Shown here one piece after another: positions 52,997 to 61,492 of a stretch of DNA of 64,000 bases. The stretch is from positions 2,232,001 through 2,296,000 of the forward strand of contig OZ252297.1 in NCBI GenBank assembly GCA_965250275.1, written 5' to 3'. Numbering within the stretch: position 1 is the stretch's first letter; every line of letters begins with the position of its first letter. Position numbers and translations under genes: made by a program. Below the pieces are notes generated by a model that had not been told where the DNA came from, did not search any database, and saw only the letters and a program-made list of their open reading frames with translations. The DNA comes from G965250275 sp965250275 (lineage in GTDB: Bacteria > Pseudomonadota > Alphaproteobacteria > Rhodobacterales > Rhodobacteraceae).

Positions 52997-54955
52997 ATGG
53001 TCACAGAACTCGGACACTTCGCCCTCGTCCTCGCCTTTATGGTCGCAATCGTGCAGGCCGTGGTGCCCCTGATCGGCGCTCAAAAACGCTGGACCGGCTG
53101 GATGGCAATCGCGGAACCGGCAGCGAACATTCAGTTTCTGCTGACGGCGTTCTCCTTTGCGGCGCTGACCTACGCCTTTGTCGTGTCGGATTTTTCACTT
53201 CGCCTGGTGGTGCTCAACTCCCATTCGGCCAAGCCTTTGATCTACAAGATCTCTGGTACGTGGGGCAATCACGAGGGCTCCATGTTGCTTTGGGTTCTGA
53301 TTGTAACCCTCTTTGGTGCGATGGCGGCCTGGTTCGGTGGCGGTCTTCCCCCGACGCTGAAAGCGAGGGTTCTGGCGGTACAATCTGCCATTGCAGTTGC
53401 GTTCTTCGCCTTCATCCTCTTCACATCCAACCCGTTTCTGAGGCTGGCAGTGCCACCCTTTGACGGGCAAGACCTTAACCCGCTTTTGCAGGACCCGGGT
53501 TTGGCCTTTCACCCGCCATTCCTCTACCTGGGATATGTCGGGCTCTCCATGGCGTTCTCCTTCGCCGTTGCGGCCCTGATTGAGGGGCGGGTCGACGCCG
53601 CCTGGGGGCGGTGGGTCCGGCCATGGACGCTGGCGGCATGGGTGTTTCTGACCATCGGCATCGGTTTGGGCTCCTGGTGGGCATACTACGAGCTGGGCTG
53701 GGGCGGCTTCTGGTTCTGGGACCCGGTTGAGAATGCTTCGTTCATGCCGTGGTTGCTGGCGGCCGCACTGTTGCATTCCGCAATCGTTGTGGAAAAGCGC
53801 GAGGCGCTGAAAAGCTGGACCATCCTGCTGGCCATTCTTGCGTTCGGGTTTTCCCTGATCGGCACCTTTATCGTGCGTTCGGGACTTCTCACCAGCGTGC
53901 ACGCCTTTGCAAATGATCCCGAACGCGGCGTTTTCATCTTGATGATCATGGCATTCTTCGCCGGTGGCGCGCTGATGCTGTTCGCGATGCGGGCGCAGCA
54001 GATGGAAGCCAAAGGTGTGTTCAGCATGGTGAGCCGGGAAAGTGCACTGGTCGCCAACAACGTGCTCTTGGCCGTGGCCTGTTTTGTCGTCTTTGTCGGC
54101 ACAATGTGGCCCGTCATTGCCGAGATGTTCTTTGACCGCAAGCTGAGCGTCGGTCCTCCGTTCTTTGACATGGCATTCACGCCCTTCATGGTTCTGTTGG
54201 GCCTGATCTTGCCAATCGGGGCGATGTTGCCCTGGAAGCGTGGGCGATTGGGCCGCGCGATACGGCCGCTCTGGCCGTGGGCGCTGCTGGCGCTGACCGT
54301 GGCAGCGCTGGTCTGGGCGATGCAGACCGGCCGAAGTGCCCTGGGACCTTTGGGCGTTTTCATGGGGGTCTGGATCGTCGCCGGTGCGTTGGTCGATCTC
54401 TGGTCGCGAACCGGCGCTAGCGGCTTTCGGCGGCTCGCGCGTCTGCCGCGCGCGGATTGGGGCAAAGCTGTGGCCCATGCCGGGATGGGGATCACGTTCT
54501 TTGCGATCTGCGGCTTGGTGGCGTGGAAATCCGATGACATTCGTGTGGCCCAGATCGGCGAAACATTTGAAGTTGGCGCCTTCACGTTGACCCTTAACGA
54601 TGTCCGGCGGATTGAGGGCCCGAACTATCTCAGCACGATGGCTTTCATCGAATTGGAAAGAAATGGCCGCGTGCTGGCGGAACTGCTCCCTGAAAAACGC
54701 TTCTATCCGGTGGCAGAGATGCCGACGACCGAGGCGGGCATCGACTATCGCTTACTGCGGGACGTTTACGTCGTCATCGGTGACCAGCAGCAAGATGGCG
54801 GGTGGGTTGTCCGCACATACATCAAACCCTTCGCGAACTGGATGTGGGCGGGGTGCTTGTTGATGGCGCTTGGCGGGGCCCTGTCGCTCAGTGATCGCCG
54901 GTTCCGTGTGGCCGCCGGCGCGCGCAAGACACCGCTCGCGGTGCCAGCGGAATGA
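52997..54955 (+). CDS. ccmF: Heme lyase subunit CcmF
   Basis: The 652-residue protein has many membrane helices and the tryptophan-rich signature WGGFWFWDPVENASFMPW, plus conserved heme-ligand histidines in GTWGNHEGSMLLW and HPPFLYLGYV. It joins heme to apocytochrome c in the periplasm with CcmH. The ATG at 52997 is used; the longer frame begins in the intergenic DNA before it. The C-terminal part has the CcmF soluble domain. The stop overlaps the ccmH start by 4 bases. Confidence 0.95.
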   Translation: MVTELGHFALVLAFMVAIVQAVVPLIGAQKRWTGWMAIAEPAANIQFLLTAFSFAALTYAFVVSDFSLRLVVLNSHSAKPLIYKISGTWGNHEGSMLLWVLIVTLFGAMAAWFGGGLPPTLKARVLAVQSAIAVAFFAFILFTSNPFLRLAVPPFDGQDLNPLLQDPGLAFHPPFLYLGYVGLSMAFSFAVAALIEGRVDAAWGRWVRPWTLAAWVFLTIGIGLGSWWAYYELGWGGFWFWDPVENASFMPWLLAAALLHSAIVVEKREALKSWTILLAILAFGFSLIGTFIVRSGLLTSVHAFANDPERGVFILMIMAFFAGGALMLFAMRAQQMEAKGVFSMVSRESALVANNVLLAVACFVVFVGTMWPVIAEMFFDRKLSVGPPFFDMAFTPFMVLLGLILPIGAMLPWKRGRLGRAIRPLWPWALLALTVAALVWAMQTGRSALGPLGVFMGVWIVAGALVDLWSRTGASGFRRLARLPRADWGKAVAHAGMGITFFAICGLVAWKSDDIRVAQIGETFEVGAFTLTLNDVRRIEGPNYLSTMAFIELERNGRVLAELLPEKRFYPVAEMPTTEAGIDYRLLRDVYVVIGDQQQDGGWVVRTYIKPFANWMWAGCLLMALGGALSLSDRRFRVAAGARKTPLAVPAE

Positions 54956-55437
54956 CCCTGGGCGCCGTTAGATACGCACTTGTGCTGATCATGCTCTGTG
55001 GCGCGGTTTTGCTGCCTTCTGGACCTGTCAGAGCCGTTCAGCCTGATGAGGTGCTGGACGACCCGGTTCTGGAGAACCGGGCGCGGGAACTCAGCAAAGG
55101 TCTGCGATGTCTGGTGTGCCGAAACGAAAGCATCGACGAAAGCAATGCGGACCTTGCACGCGATCTGCGTCTGCTGGTCCGGGAGCGGCTGGTCGCCGGG
55201 GACAGCGACACTGAAGCAATCGACTTCATCGTGGATCGATACGGGGAGTATGTTCTGCTGCGCCCTACATTCAATGGCTCGAATTGGATGTTGTGGGCGG
55301 CTGGGCCGCTGATGCTGCTTCTGGCCGGGGGCGTGGGTGTTGCCTACCTGCGTCGCCGCGAGTCTGCGCCAGTCACGCAAGAAGCGGCCCTCAGCGATGC
55401 CGAGCAAAAGCGGCTGCGCGAAATTCTGGAGGAGTGA
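54952..55437 (+). CDS. ccmH: Cytochrome c maturation protein CcmH
   Basis: The 161-residue protein has a signal-type first helix, the LRCLVCRNES thiol motif (L-R-C-x2-C-R-N) that reduces apocytochrome c, a C-terminal membrane helix (MLWAAGPLMLLLAGGVGVAYL) and a short basic cytoplasmic end. It starts within the last codons of ccmF. The later ccmI-type domain is absent, so this is the short CcmH form. Confidence 0.94.
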   Translation: MTLGAVRYALVLIMLCGAVLLPSGPVRAVQPDEVLDDPVLENRARELSKGLRCLVCRNESIDESNADLARDLRLLVRERLVAGDSDTEAIDFIVDRYGEYVLLRPTFNGSNWMLWAAGPLMLLLAGGVGVAYLRRRESAPVTQEAALSDAEQKRLREILEE

Positions 55438-55506
55438 CGCCCGGTTTTGCTGGCACGCACCGCAGGGAAAGGTATCGTTCGCGCGACCCACAAGGAGCCT
55501 GCCGGC

Positions 55507-56283
55507 ATGGACTATCAGACGATTACTCTCGACATAGCGGACGATGTTGCAGTGCTGACACTGAACCGTCCGGACAAGATGAACTCCCTGAATTCGCAAA
55601 TGCGGGCAGAGATCGGTTATGCGGTCAAGGACGCCTCGCAAAAGGCACGGGTGCTGGTCATCACCGGTGCTGGACGGGCGTTTTGCACCGGGCAGGACCT
55701 TGGCGACCGTGCCACCGGCGCCAGCGTCGATCTGGAGCGGACCTTGCGCGATGAATACGTGCCGATGTTGAACGCGATCTATGACTGCCAGATCCCGACC
55801 ATTGCCGCCGTGAATGGACCGGCGGCCGGGGCGGGGGCCAATCTGGCGCTGGCCGCAGATGTCGTGATTGCCACCGAGAGCGCTTATTTTCTTCAGGCGT
55901 TTACGCGCATCGGGCTGATCCCGGATGCCGGTGGCACATGGTTCATGCCGCGTCAGATGGGTATGGCCAAGGCCATGGGGGCAGCCCTGTTTGCTGACAA
56001 GATCAGTGCCCGTCAGGCCGATGACTGGGGTATGATCTGGGAAGCGGTGGAAGACGACGGGTTTGACGCACATTGGCGCGCGCGGGCAGCACATCTGGCC
56101 TCGGGACCGACTTCGGCCTACAGCGCAGTCAAGCAAGCGATCCGTGGAACCTATGAAAAAACGCTGCCGGATCAACTGCTGGTCGAGGCAGAATTGCAGG
56201 GTGTGTGCGGCAAGACCCGGGATTTTCAGGAGGGCGTTTTGGCCTTCATGGAAAAGCGTCCCGCGAAGTTCGAAGGGCGCTGA
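55507..56283 (+). CDS. Enoyl-CoA hydratase/isomerase family protein
   Basis: The 258-residue protein has the crotonase fold: TLNRPDKMNSLN near the start, TGAGRAFCTGQDLGDR (oxyanion hole) and NGPAAGAGANLALAADVVIA (second hole), then FTRIGLIPDAGGTWFMPR. The aspartate in the last block is like that of the phenylacetate-pathway isomerase PaaG. It hydrates or shifts the double bond of an enoyl-CoA. The ATG at 55507 gives normal length. It follows ccmH by about 70 bases. Confidence 0.9.
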   Translation: MDYQTITLDIADDVAVLTLNRPDKMNSLNSQMRAEIGYAVKDASQKARVLVITGAGRAFCTGQDLGDRATGASVDLERTLRDEYVPMLNAIYDCQIPTIAAVNGPAAGAGANLALAADVVIATESAYFLQAFTRIGLIPDAGGTWFMPRQMGMAKAMGAALFADKISARQADDWGMIWEAVEDDGFDAHWRARAAHLASGPTSAYSAVKQAIRGTYEKTLPDQLLVEAELQGVCGKTRDFQEGVLAFMEKRPAKFEGR

Positions 56284-56421
56284 TCGGGCGCAGGCTGGGG
56301 TCGCAACACGAACCGGGAGATAATCTGTTTCCGGTTCGTGAACGATTTTGGTCAAGTCAGCGCCACGGATTAACCATCATTTGATCATAAGCTCACTGCG
56401 AAAGCTGTGGTGAGGCGAGAA

Positions 56422-57444
56422 ATGGATTGGATTCTGAGCTGGATTCAAGGGCTGTGGGCGTCGTTGTTCGATATGAGCTCACGGTTGGCGCTGTTTTACC
56501 TGACTGCGACTGTCATGCTAGCGTTCATCCTTTGGGTGTTCCGCGGGAGGCCACGCGGCAGTTTCCTGACCTGGTTGCTGCCCAAGGAAGTCTATCTGCA
56601 CAAATCCAACATCGTCGACATCAAGGTTTTCCTGTTTAACTCCATGCTCAGCGCCGCCGGGATGTTTACCGCCATTGGCTTCACGCCGGTGGTGACGGTT
56701 TGGCTGTTGGGAGGGCTGGTGGACCTTTCCGGACAGGCCCACGATCCCGAAGCTGTCACCTGGTGGCGCAGTGCCATGGCGACGCTCGTGATGATCCTGA
56801 CGCTCGATTTCTGCAAGTATTGGGCGCACTATCTGCATCACGAAACCAAGTTTCTTTGGCCCTTTCACGCGCTGCATCACTCTGCCGAGGTGATGACACC
56901 GCTGACGGCGAACCGGAATCACCCGGTCTTTTTGATCATCAGAACCTTGATCTATTCAGTGATCGTCGGCGCCGTGCAGGCGGTGATGCTTTTCGCACTG
57001 ATCGGGAAAATCGATCTGTTGACCATTGGCAGCGTCAATGCAGGGTATTTTCTGTTCAACCTGTTCGGGGCGAACTTCCGGCACAGCCACATCTGGGTGA
57101 GCTACGGGCCGGTTCTGGAACATATCCTGATCTCGCCCGCACAGCATCACATCCATCACTCGATGGCCAAAAAGCATCACAACAAAAACTATGGCGAGGT
57201 GTTTGCGATCTGGGATCTGATGTTTGGCACGCTTTACGTCCCCAAGCAGTATGAAGCCCTGTCTTTTGGATTGGCGGACGAGCATGGCAATCCTGTCGAA
57301 CAGCCCCACACCAATCTGAGATCAGCGATTTTGCTTCCCTTTTTGGAAAGTTGGCGGGCCTTGAAGGGTATGGAACCCGACTCGGTCATCAACCGCGACG
57401 AAGAGCAGGGTCACGCGGCTCAGAAGGTTATTGGCCGATCATGA
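56422..57444 (+). CDS. Fatty acid hydroxylase / sterol desaturase family protein
   Basis: About 340 residues. It has the family's histidine boxes: HYLHHETKFLWPFHALHHSAE and later HHIHHSMAKKHHNKNYG, between several membrane helices. These bind a di-iron centre that hydroxylates or desaturates lipids. The ATG at 56422 follows AGGCGAG. The stop overlaps the acyltransferase start by 4 bases (ATGA), so the pair likely acts on one envelope lipid. The substrate is not known. Confidence 0.87.
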   Translation: MDWILSWIQGLWASLFDMSSRLALFYLTATVMLAFILWVFRGRPRGSFLTWLLPKEVYLHKSNIVDIKVFLFNSMLSAAGMFTAIGFTPVVTVWLLGGLVDLSGQAHDPEAVTWWRSAMATLVMILTLDFCKYWAHYLHHETKFLWPFHALHHSAEVMTPLTANRNHPVFLIIRTLIYSVIVGAVQAVMLFALIGKIDLLTIGSVNAGYFLFNLFGANFRHSHIWVSYGPVLEHILISPAQHHIHHSMAKKHHNKNYGEVFAIWDLMFGTLYVPKQYEALSFGLADEHGNPVEQPHTNLRSAILLPFLESWRALKGMEPDSVINRDEEQGHAAQKVIGRS

Positions 57445-58544
57445 ATCGGGGCCTGTCCATCTGGCTCGACACGCTGCGGGTCTTCGCCACGCTCTTGGTC
57501 TTGATCTCGCATCTGGCCTACCCGCGTTTCACCCAGGGTGAGTTGATCTTCATCCGCGAATGGAACCTTGGCAGCGATGCCGTCATCTTGTTTTTTGTGG
57601 TGTCGGGCTTTGTGATTGCCTACGCGTCGGACCGGGACAAGACTCTAGGGGTCTACAGCTTCAACCGTCTGTCCCGGCTCTGGATCGTGATGCTGCCCGC
57701 GCTGCTGTTGACCTTTGTATTCGACCGGTTCGGCTACGCGCTGTCGCCACAGGCCTATCCCGGCACGTTCTTTCAACCACTTGGACTGTGGGACATGCTG
57801 GCGCGCGGGCTCAGTTTTTCGAACGAGTGGGCGGTGATGGAGCGCGTGCGGCTGGGAACAAACGGCCCGTTGTGGTCGCTAAGTTATGAAGCCGCGTACT
57901 ATCTGCTCTTTGGGCTCGCGGTGTTTTTGCGCGGGGCGTTGCGCTGGGTTTTGGTCCTGACAGCGGGCCTGCTGATCGGACCGCGGGTGTTGATGCTGAT
58001 GCCAGCCTGGCTCATGGGCGTCTGGTTGTGGCATGCCGTGCAGTCGGGTGCAATCGCAGGGATTCCCGTGACGCGCGCGTGGCTTTACGCTTTGGCGGGA
58101 CCGGTGATCTACGTCGGCGCGCAGGAGCTCGATCTGCCGGGAACACTGGCTGCGATCACAGCGCAGTGGTTCGAACCGCAGAATTACCGCGATGTTCTGG
58201 TGTTCTCTGATGAAGCGCTCTGGAACGTCCTGGTCGGTGGGTTGGCGGCACTGCACATCCTTGGAATGGCACGGCTAATGAAAGATGTAAGGCGAGATGT
58301 CTGCGCCATGCGCTGGTGGGCGGGGGCGAGCTTTTCCATCTATGTTACTCACTATCCAGCCCTGCATTTACTGGATGCGGCGGTCCCTGATGGGACCGCA
58401 GGACGCGGGCTGATCTTGTTTTCAGGCGCATTGATCGTTGGTCTGATCTTTGCACAGATCTTTGAACGGCACACTGGTCCGATAAGACGGGTTCTGATTG
58501 AGGCCTGGGCGATGCGGCCCTTGCAGCCCGCGCGACATGGCTAG
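57441..58544 (+). CDS. Acyltransferase family 3 membrane protein
   Basis: The 367-residue protein has about ten helices and the acyltransferase-3 signature: an N-terminal IWLDTLRVFATLLVLISHLAYPRF with the catalytic-type His, then FFVVSGFVIAYASDRDKT and FNRLSRLW. It would acetylate or acylate a sugar or lipid in the inner membrane. It is translationally coupled to the hydroxylase. Its C-terminal tail (ALIVGLIFAQIFERHTG) recurs in decayed form at 59869-59976, see the duplicated segment. Confidence 0.87.
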   Translation: MNRGLSIWLDTLRVFATLLVLISHLAYPRFTQGELIFIREWNLGSDAVILFFVVSGFVIAYASDRDKTLGVYSFNRLSRLWIVMLPALLLTFVFDRFGYALSPQAYPGTFFQPLGLWDMLARGLSFSNEWAVMERVRLGTNGPLWSLSYEAAYYLLFGLAVFLRGALRWVLVLTAGLLIGPRVLMLMPAWLMGVWLWHAVQSGAIAGIPVTRAWLYALAGPVIYVGAQELDLPGTLAAITAQWFEPQNYRDVLVFSDEALWNVLVGGLAALHILGMARLMKDVRRDVCAMRWWAGASFSIYVTHYPALHLLDAAVPDGTAGRGLILFSGALIVGLIFAQIFERHTGPIRRVLIEAWAMRPLQPARHG

Positions 58545-58600
58545 ATCGGTCAGCGCTTCATGGTCCGCTCAAGAGCGGCCCAAACACGTTGCGCAGCTCG

Positions 58601-58634
58601 GCGGTTTTCGATGTCGACGTATTTGCGCTGCGTT
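58601..58634. repeat. Copy of the gltA 3' end (direct repeat 1)
   Basis: These 34 bases equal 60079-60112, the last codons of gltA (TQR-K/N-YVDIENR), with one mismatch (T for G at 58622). The similarity stops sharply after 58634. Together with the acyltransferase tail 150 bases before it, this is one end of a duplicated segment around the glycosyltransferase gene. Confidence 0.85.
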
Positions 58635-58764
58635 CGATCATTCAAGCGAATTGTCAGGCTAGCGCCGCCAGAGCATAGGGTTTCTTGGACATAGGATGTT
58701 TGTGATTGGCGCAAGAGGCGCGCCGATAGGCGATTCCCTTCCCGGGTGCAGCGAACTCGCTCTG

Positions 58765-59793
58765 TTACCAGAACCCGGCCCCGGCGCCTCGCATCATCGT
58801 CCATTGCGCCTTGAACCAAACGACCGCGTCAAATCCAAATCCCAAAAACACTATTGCCAAGCGCTTCGGCTGAAGGGATGCAGTACCCCGGGTCCAGGCT
58901 GTCTGCAGACGCTTGACGAGAAAATGCCAAGGTACAAAGCCAAACCGCTTGTCGGGCAGGGCTTCGTTTATCAGGTGCGGGAGCCAATTGGCATCCTGTG
59001 CCGCGGCTGCGACAGCGGATTTGCGCTGGCTTAAAGGTAGGTTCTCGAGATACCGGAAGATCACCGCATTTATGGCCGAGCCAATTACTAGTCGTTCCTG
59101 ATGGCGGATCAGCGCTCCAATCTGTCGTTCTGAACGGTAGATATGATAGGTCTCTTCCTTACCATCAATCGGCACTGGGCGCCCCATCTTTGTGAAGCTG
59201 TCCGTGTGCAACATCGCCCGTAAAAAGCCGTCCTCAACAGGCAGCCCGACTGGCATGTGGATGCAGCGTACTACGTCACCTCTAACGGCATAGAGTTGTC
59301 CACAAATCGAGCTTTTCCAGTCATATAGGGAGCCCCCGGCGGCTGCTATGAGCTTCGCCTCAAAACCTGCCGCGTCGCGTGCCCCGTGATCGTGAGCGAT
59401 GTCCTTGACCGGGCGGCTGCTGGTCGCGCAAATCCTGTTATGGGTCTCAAGAAACCCGATCAGGCCAGACAGGGTGTCGGTATTGGGTAGGTAGATATCC
59501 GCGTCGGCGAAAATCAGATACTCCGCGTCAGGCCATGCCAGATCATGGACAAAACGCTCCCACGTTCGGCTCTTTCCCGGCTCTGGCAGATCATGGATAT
59601 GCACATCCGACCGCCCGGCCAAGGCGGCCTTAGCTTCGGTTACGGTGTCGTCGCTGCACCCATTGGCAAGCACATGGACCACGATGGTGATATCCTGGGC
59701 GAAAAAAATGTCTTGTGCCAGGAGATCATTGAGCATCCCGGCAATTCCTTGCTCTTCATTATGGGCAAAGACCCCTATCTCGACCCGGGTCAT
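58765..59793 (-). CDS. Family 2 glycosyltransferase
   Basis: About 342 residues from the ATG at 59793. It has the GT-A start VEIGVFAHNEEQGIAGMLN, the metal-binding acidic triad in FADADIYLP (DAD), and a conserved SSICGQLYAVRGDVV and VEDGFLRAMLH. It would move a sugar from a nucleotide donor to an acceptor lipid or glycan. A hydrophobic C-terminal end suggests membrane contact. It is less GC-rich than its neighbours and lies in the rearranged patch next to gltA, so it may be an acquired gene. Confidence 0.85.
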   Translation of the reverse strand: MTRVEIGVFAHNEEQGIAGMLNDLLAQDIFFAQDITIVVHVLANGCSDDTVTEAKAALAGRSDVHIHDLPEPGKSRTWERFVHDLAWPDAEYLIFADADIYLPNTDTLSGLIGFLETHNRICATSSRPVKDIAHDHGARDAAGFEAKLIAAAGGSLYDWKSSICGQLYAVRGDVVRCIHMPVGLPVEDGFLRAMLHTDSFTKMGRPVPIDGKEETYHIYRSERQIGALIRHQERLVIGSAINAVIFRYLENLPLSQRKSAVAAAAQDANWLPHLINEALPDKRFGFVPWHFLVKRLQTAWTRGTASLQPKRLAIVFLGFGFDAVVWFKAQWTMMRGAGAGFW

Positions 59794-59868
59794 AGGTATT
59801 GCTCCCGCTATAAAGTGACTCATACAAGCAAATGCATTTTTCGCTCTGAATTTTTTTGCATGTGATCC

Positions 59869-59976
59869 CTGTGTACATTGTTGCCGAGTTGGATGCGGCG
59901 GGTTGTCAGTGTGTGATCATTGCCGGGCTGGTCTTTGCACAGATTATCGAAAGAGCCACACATGTGCCTTAATTGT
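59869..59976 (+). pseudogene. Decayed acyltransferase C-terminal fragment
   Basis: One frame reads VYIVAELDAAGCQCVIIAG, then LVFAQIIERATHVP and stop. This matches the tail of the complete acyltransferase at 57441-58544 (LLDAAVP... and LIVGLIFAQIFERHTG), including the base string TTTGCACAG (58449-58457 and 59934-59942). The upstream part of the gene is missing. It stands 145 bases before the true gltA end, as the intact tail stands 152 bases before the gltA copy. Confidence 0.65.
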
Positions 59977-60075
59977 TTCTGCTCAAGCCAAGTATCTTGC
60001 GGCGATTGCGCACTGTAAATACACTCCAGCTCTTGAGCTTCTTACAGGGGAGCGATCTGCCGTCACGCCGCAGGC

Positions 60076-61371
60076 TCAGCGGTTTTCGATGTCGACGTAG
60101 TTGCGCTGCGTTTCACCAAGATAGAGCTGGCGCGGGCGACCGATCTTGTTCTGAGGATCGGCAATCATCTCTTTCCACTGCGAAATCCAGCCAACGGTAC
60201 GGCTGAGCGCGAAAATCGGCGTGAACATCGATGTCGGGAAGCCCATCGCCTCCAGAATGATGCCCGAGTAGAAATCCACGTTGGGAAACAGCTTTTTGTC
60301 GTGGAAGTAAGAATCGGCCAGTGCTGCGGTTTCCAGTTCCTTGGCCACCTGCAGGATCGGGTTGTTCTCGATGCCCAACAGGTCCAGCACTTCGTCGGCG
60401 GACTGCTTCATCACCTTGGCGCGGGGATCGAAATTCTTGTAGACGCGGTGCCCGAAACCCATAAGGCGGAACGGGTCATTCTTGTCCTTCGCGCGAGCGA
60501 TGAACTCGGGAATGCGGTCGACGGTGCCGATTTCATTTAGCATCTCCAGGCAGGCCTGATTGGCGCCGCCATGGGCCGGTCCCCACAAACAGGCGATCCC
60601 GGCTGCGATACAGGCAAACGGGTTCGCTCCCGAAGAGGAGGCCAGACGGACGGTGGAGGTCGATGCGTTTTGCTCGTGATCGGCGTGCAGCGTGAAAATC
60701 CGGTCCATCGCGCGGCTGAGGATCGGGTTGACCTCATATTCCTCGGCGGGCACCGCAAAGCACATCCGAAGGAAGTTGGACGCGTAGTCCAGATCGTTGC
60801 GCGGATAGACAAAGGGCTGCCCGATTGAGAACTTGTAGGCCCAGGCCGCGATCGTCGGCATCTTGGCAATCAGCCGGATCGAGGCGACCTCACGCTGCCA
60901 CGGATCGTTGATGTCGGTGCTGTCGTGATAAAAGGCCGACATGGCGCCCACAACACCCACCATAATGGCCATTGGGTGGGCATCGCGCCGGAAACCGCGG
61001 AAGAAATACGTCATCTGCTCGTGCAGCATCGTGTGATGGGTCACACGTGTTTCGAAGTCTTCCAACTCGGCGGCCGTTGGCAGGTCGCCGTAGAGCAGCA
61101 GATAGCAGACCTCCAGGTAGTGGGATTTGCTGGCCAACTGATCGATCGGATACCCCCGGTGCAGCAGTTCCCCTTTGTCGCCATCGATGAAGGTGATGGT
61201 GCTGTCGCAACTGGCCGTCGAGGTGAAACCGGGGTCGTAGGTGAACACGCCTGCCGAGGAATAGAGTTTGCGGATGTCGACAACGTCTGGACCGGCGGTT
61301 GGCGAATAGATTGGCAGGTCATATGTTTCGCCATTCAGATTGAGCGTGGCGGTTTTGGTGGTCTCTGTCAT
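60076..61371 (-). CDS. gltA: Citrate synthase
   Basis: The 431-residue type II citrate synthase has catalytic His in GPAHGGANQACLEM, His in MGFGHRVYKNFDPRA and the late Asp in FYSGIILEAMG. It joins acetyl-CoA and oxaloacetate to start the TCA cycle. AAAGG precedes the ATG at 61371. Its last 12 codons exist a second time at 58601-58634. A palindrome lies about 100 bases upstream of its start. Confidence 0.96.
   Translation of the reverse strand: MTETTKTATLNLNGETYDLPIYSPTAGPDVVDIRKLYSSAGVFTYDPGFTSTASCDSTITFIDGDKGELLHRGYPIDQLASKSHYLEVCYLLLYGDLPTAAELEDFETRVTHHTMLHEQMTYFFRGFRRDAHPMAIMVGVVGAMSAFYHDSTDINDPWQREVASIRLIAKMPTIAAWAYKFSIGQPFVYPRNDLDYASNFLRMCFAVPAEEYEVNPILSRAMDRIFTLHADHEQNASTSTVRLASSSGANPFACIAAGIACLWGPAHGGANQACLEMLNEIGTVDRIPEFIARAKDKNDPFRLMGFGHRVYKNFDPRAKVMKQSADEVLDLLGIENNPILQVAKELETAALADSYFHDKKLFPNVDFYSGIILEAMGFPTSMFTPIFALSRTVGWISQWKEMIADPQNKIGRPRQLYLGETQRNYVDIENR
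60079..60112. repeat. gltA 3' end (direct repeat 2, the functional copy)
   Basis: Pairs with 58601-58634 (33 of 34 bases identical, same orientation). Confidence 0.85.
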
Positions 61372-61474
61372 ACGTGTGCCTTTCTTTCGTAGCGCGCGGC
61401 ATGCCCCGGGATAGGGCGAACCGGCGGTCCCTGCGGTCGGACGGGCAGGGGGGTCGTAACGGGCTGGTGTGAAC

Positions 61475-61489
61475 GAACCGTGACGGTTC
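61475..61489. promoter_or_regulatory. Palindrome between gltX end and gltA start
   Basis: GAACCGT-G-ACGGTTC is a perfect 7-bp dyad at the gltX stop, 104 bases before the gltA start. It could be an operator for gltA or part of a gltX terminator; no T-run follows. Confidence 0.3.
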
Positions 61490-61492
61490 AGA

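Noticed and set aside
56369..56384. TTAACCAT element resembling a CtrA half-site before the hydroxylase gene
   Set aside because: Only one half fits. The second half (TTGA) is off, so the match could be chance.
58550..58819. Minus-strand 89-codon frame overlapping the glycosyltransferase end
   Set aside because: Twelve of its residues are simply the copied gltA tail read in frame and its beginning overlaps the glycosyltransferase coding end. It is better explained as a chimeric open frame from the duplication than as a gene.
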